Assembly: GCF_001424425.1 (NCBI RefSeq)
Contig: NZ_LMPT01000005.1
Coordinates: 1-64,000, forward strand
From: Acidovorax sp. Leaf191
GTDB lineage: Bacteria; Pseudomonadota; Gammaproteobacteria; Burkholderiales; Burkholderiaceae_C
Length of the DNA stretch: 64,000 nt
Direction of reading: 5' to 3'
A program made the translations under genes and the position numbers. The notes beneath the pieces are model-generated. The model was not told the DNA's origin and did no database searches. It was given only the letters and a program-made list of their open reading frames with translations. How positions within the stretch are numbered: the stretch's first letter is position 1; each line of letters opens with the position of its first letter. Positions 63,418-64,000 of this stretch are shown here, in pieces.

Positions 63418-64000
63418 TCACGCGGTCTCCAGCCATTGTTCGACCTGGCGGGCCACGCGCACGTCGTCCAACATCGCCAGATGCCCCATGTTGTGGAACA
63501 CCGCCTGCCGCTCCTGCGCGAAGTGCAGGCAACGCCGCGCATCATCGTGGATGCCCAGGGCGCTGCGCAATGGCACCAGGCCGTCGCCCAGCAGGCGCTC
63601 GGCCACCGGGCTGCGCCGCGGCGCCAGCGTGGCCGCCACGGTGCAGCATGCCACCCCGGGGGGCAGCGGCACGGGGGTGCGCTGGTCGGGGCTTTGGCGA
63701 AAGCGGTCGCGCCCGGCCCAGTCGGCATCGCACACGTGGCCGTAGCGCAGGTCGGTGATGCCAGCACTGCGCAGTTGCGCCAGCCGCGCAAAGGGGCGCG
63801 AATAGGCAGAACTGCCCAGCAGCACGTCCACCCAGCTGCCGGCCCGCTCCAGCGGCGCGCCGTGGTGCGGCGTGCCCAGGCACACTAGGTGGCGCAGCAG
63901 GCCCCGCCAGCGCGTGGCCGGCGCCTGGTCGCCGGCCGCTGCTTGCTCGCAGGCGCTGCGGGCCACCAGACCGCCCATGCTGTGGGCGAGGATCGCCAGG
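63418..64000 (-). CDS. Lipase-like alpha/beta hydrolase (5' end outside the window)
   Basis: The C-terminal 193 residues of a serine hydrolase. The nucleophile elbow reads AHSMGGLVARSA at the very start of the visible part. LVCLGTPHHGAPLERAG is typical of lipases and PGAP1-like hydrolases, GDGLVPLRSA carries the likely catalytic Asp, and HNMGHLAMLDD the catalytic His. The oxyanion-hole region lies outside the window. Probably acts on an ester lipid or polyester; the substrate is unknown. Confidence 0.82.
   Translation of the reverse strand, partial: LAILAHSMGGLVARSACEQAAAGDQAPATRWRGLLRHLVCLGTPHHGAPLERAGSWVDVLLGSSAYSRPFARLAQLRSAGITDLRYGHVCDADWAGRDRFRQSPDQRTPVPLPPGVACCTVAATLAPRRSPVAERLLGDGLVPLRSALGIHDDARRCLHFAQERQAVFHNMGHLAMLDDVRVARQVEQWLETA

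Overview
The window is GC-rich DNA that looks like a beta-proteobacterium of the family Comamonadaceae, most like Acidovorax. This is inferred from the type VI secretion gene order, an XrtH/IPTL-CTERM exosortase system and dispersed intergenic repeats of the kind common in that family. It was not confirmed by a search. No rRNA, tRNA, CRISPR array or intact insertion sequence was seen.

Positions 1-29000 are a near-complete type VI secretion system (T6SS). The start of vgrG (cut by the window edge) and hcp lie on the minus strand. Divergently, on the plus strand, come a threonine-phosphorylation control module (PpkA kinase, a secreted PEGA/TPR-like protein, a TPR-like lipoprotein, the FHA protein and the PppA phosphatase), then tssJ-K-L-M, tagF and tssA. 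After a 305-base gap with a perfect inverted repeat come tssB-tssC, tagJ, tssE-F-G and clpV. The last gene is a secreted PDZ/S41-like protein whose catalytic residues look lost. All core components TssA-M are present, with hcp as TssD and vgrG as TssI; no PAAR protein or obvious effector lies inside the window.

Positions 29083-51850 are ordinary chromosomal genes: AMP nucleosidase, a seven-repeat SBBP propeller protein with a variant IPTL-CTERM tail, two diguanylate cyclases, PaiB-like protein, a NodI/NodJ-like ABC exporter split over 5 kb, PurT, a DUF3455 lipoprotein followed by an ECF sigma/anti-sigma pair, cyanase, a GMC oxidoreductase, 3-hydroxybutyryl-CoA dehydrogenase, a crotonase-family protein, OhrR/Ohr, DUF1304, DUF2855, SrkA kinase and an OmpR-type regulator whose phospho-acceptor aspartate is a glutamate. 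Two repeat families are scattered here. One copy lies inside the srkA reading frame, adding exactly 22 codons. Two copies of the other family begin directly at stop codons.

Positions 51849-54448 are a lower-GC, gene-poor patch with a trypsin-like secreted protease and a Sel1-like secreted protein. Next come exosortase H (XrtH), its partner membrane protein and a large DUF11-repeat surface protein with a canonical IPTL-CTERM tail, so the window holds a sorting enzyme and two probable substrates. The right end carries a small unknown gene, htpG with a sigma-32-type promoter, a DHH phosphoesterase and the C-terminal part of a lipase-like hydrolase running off the edge.
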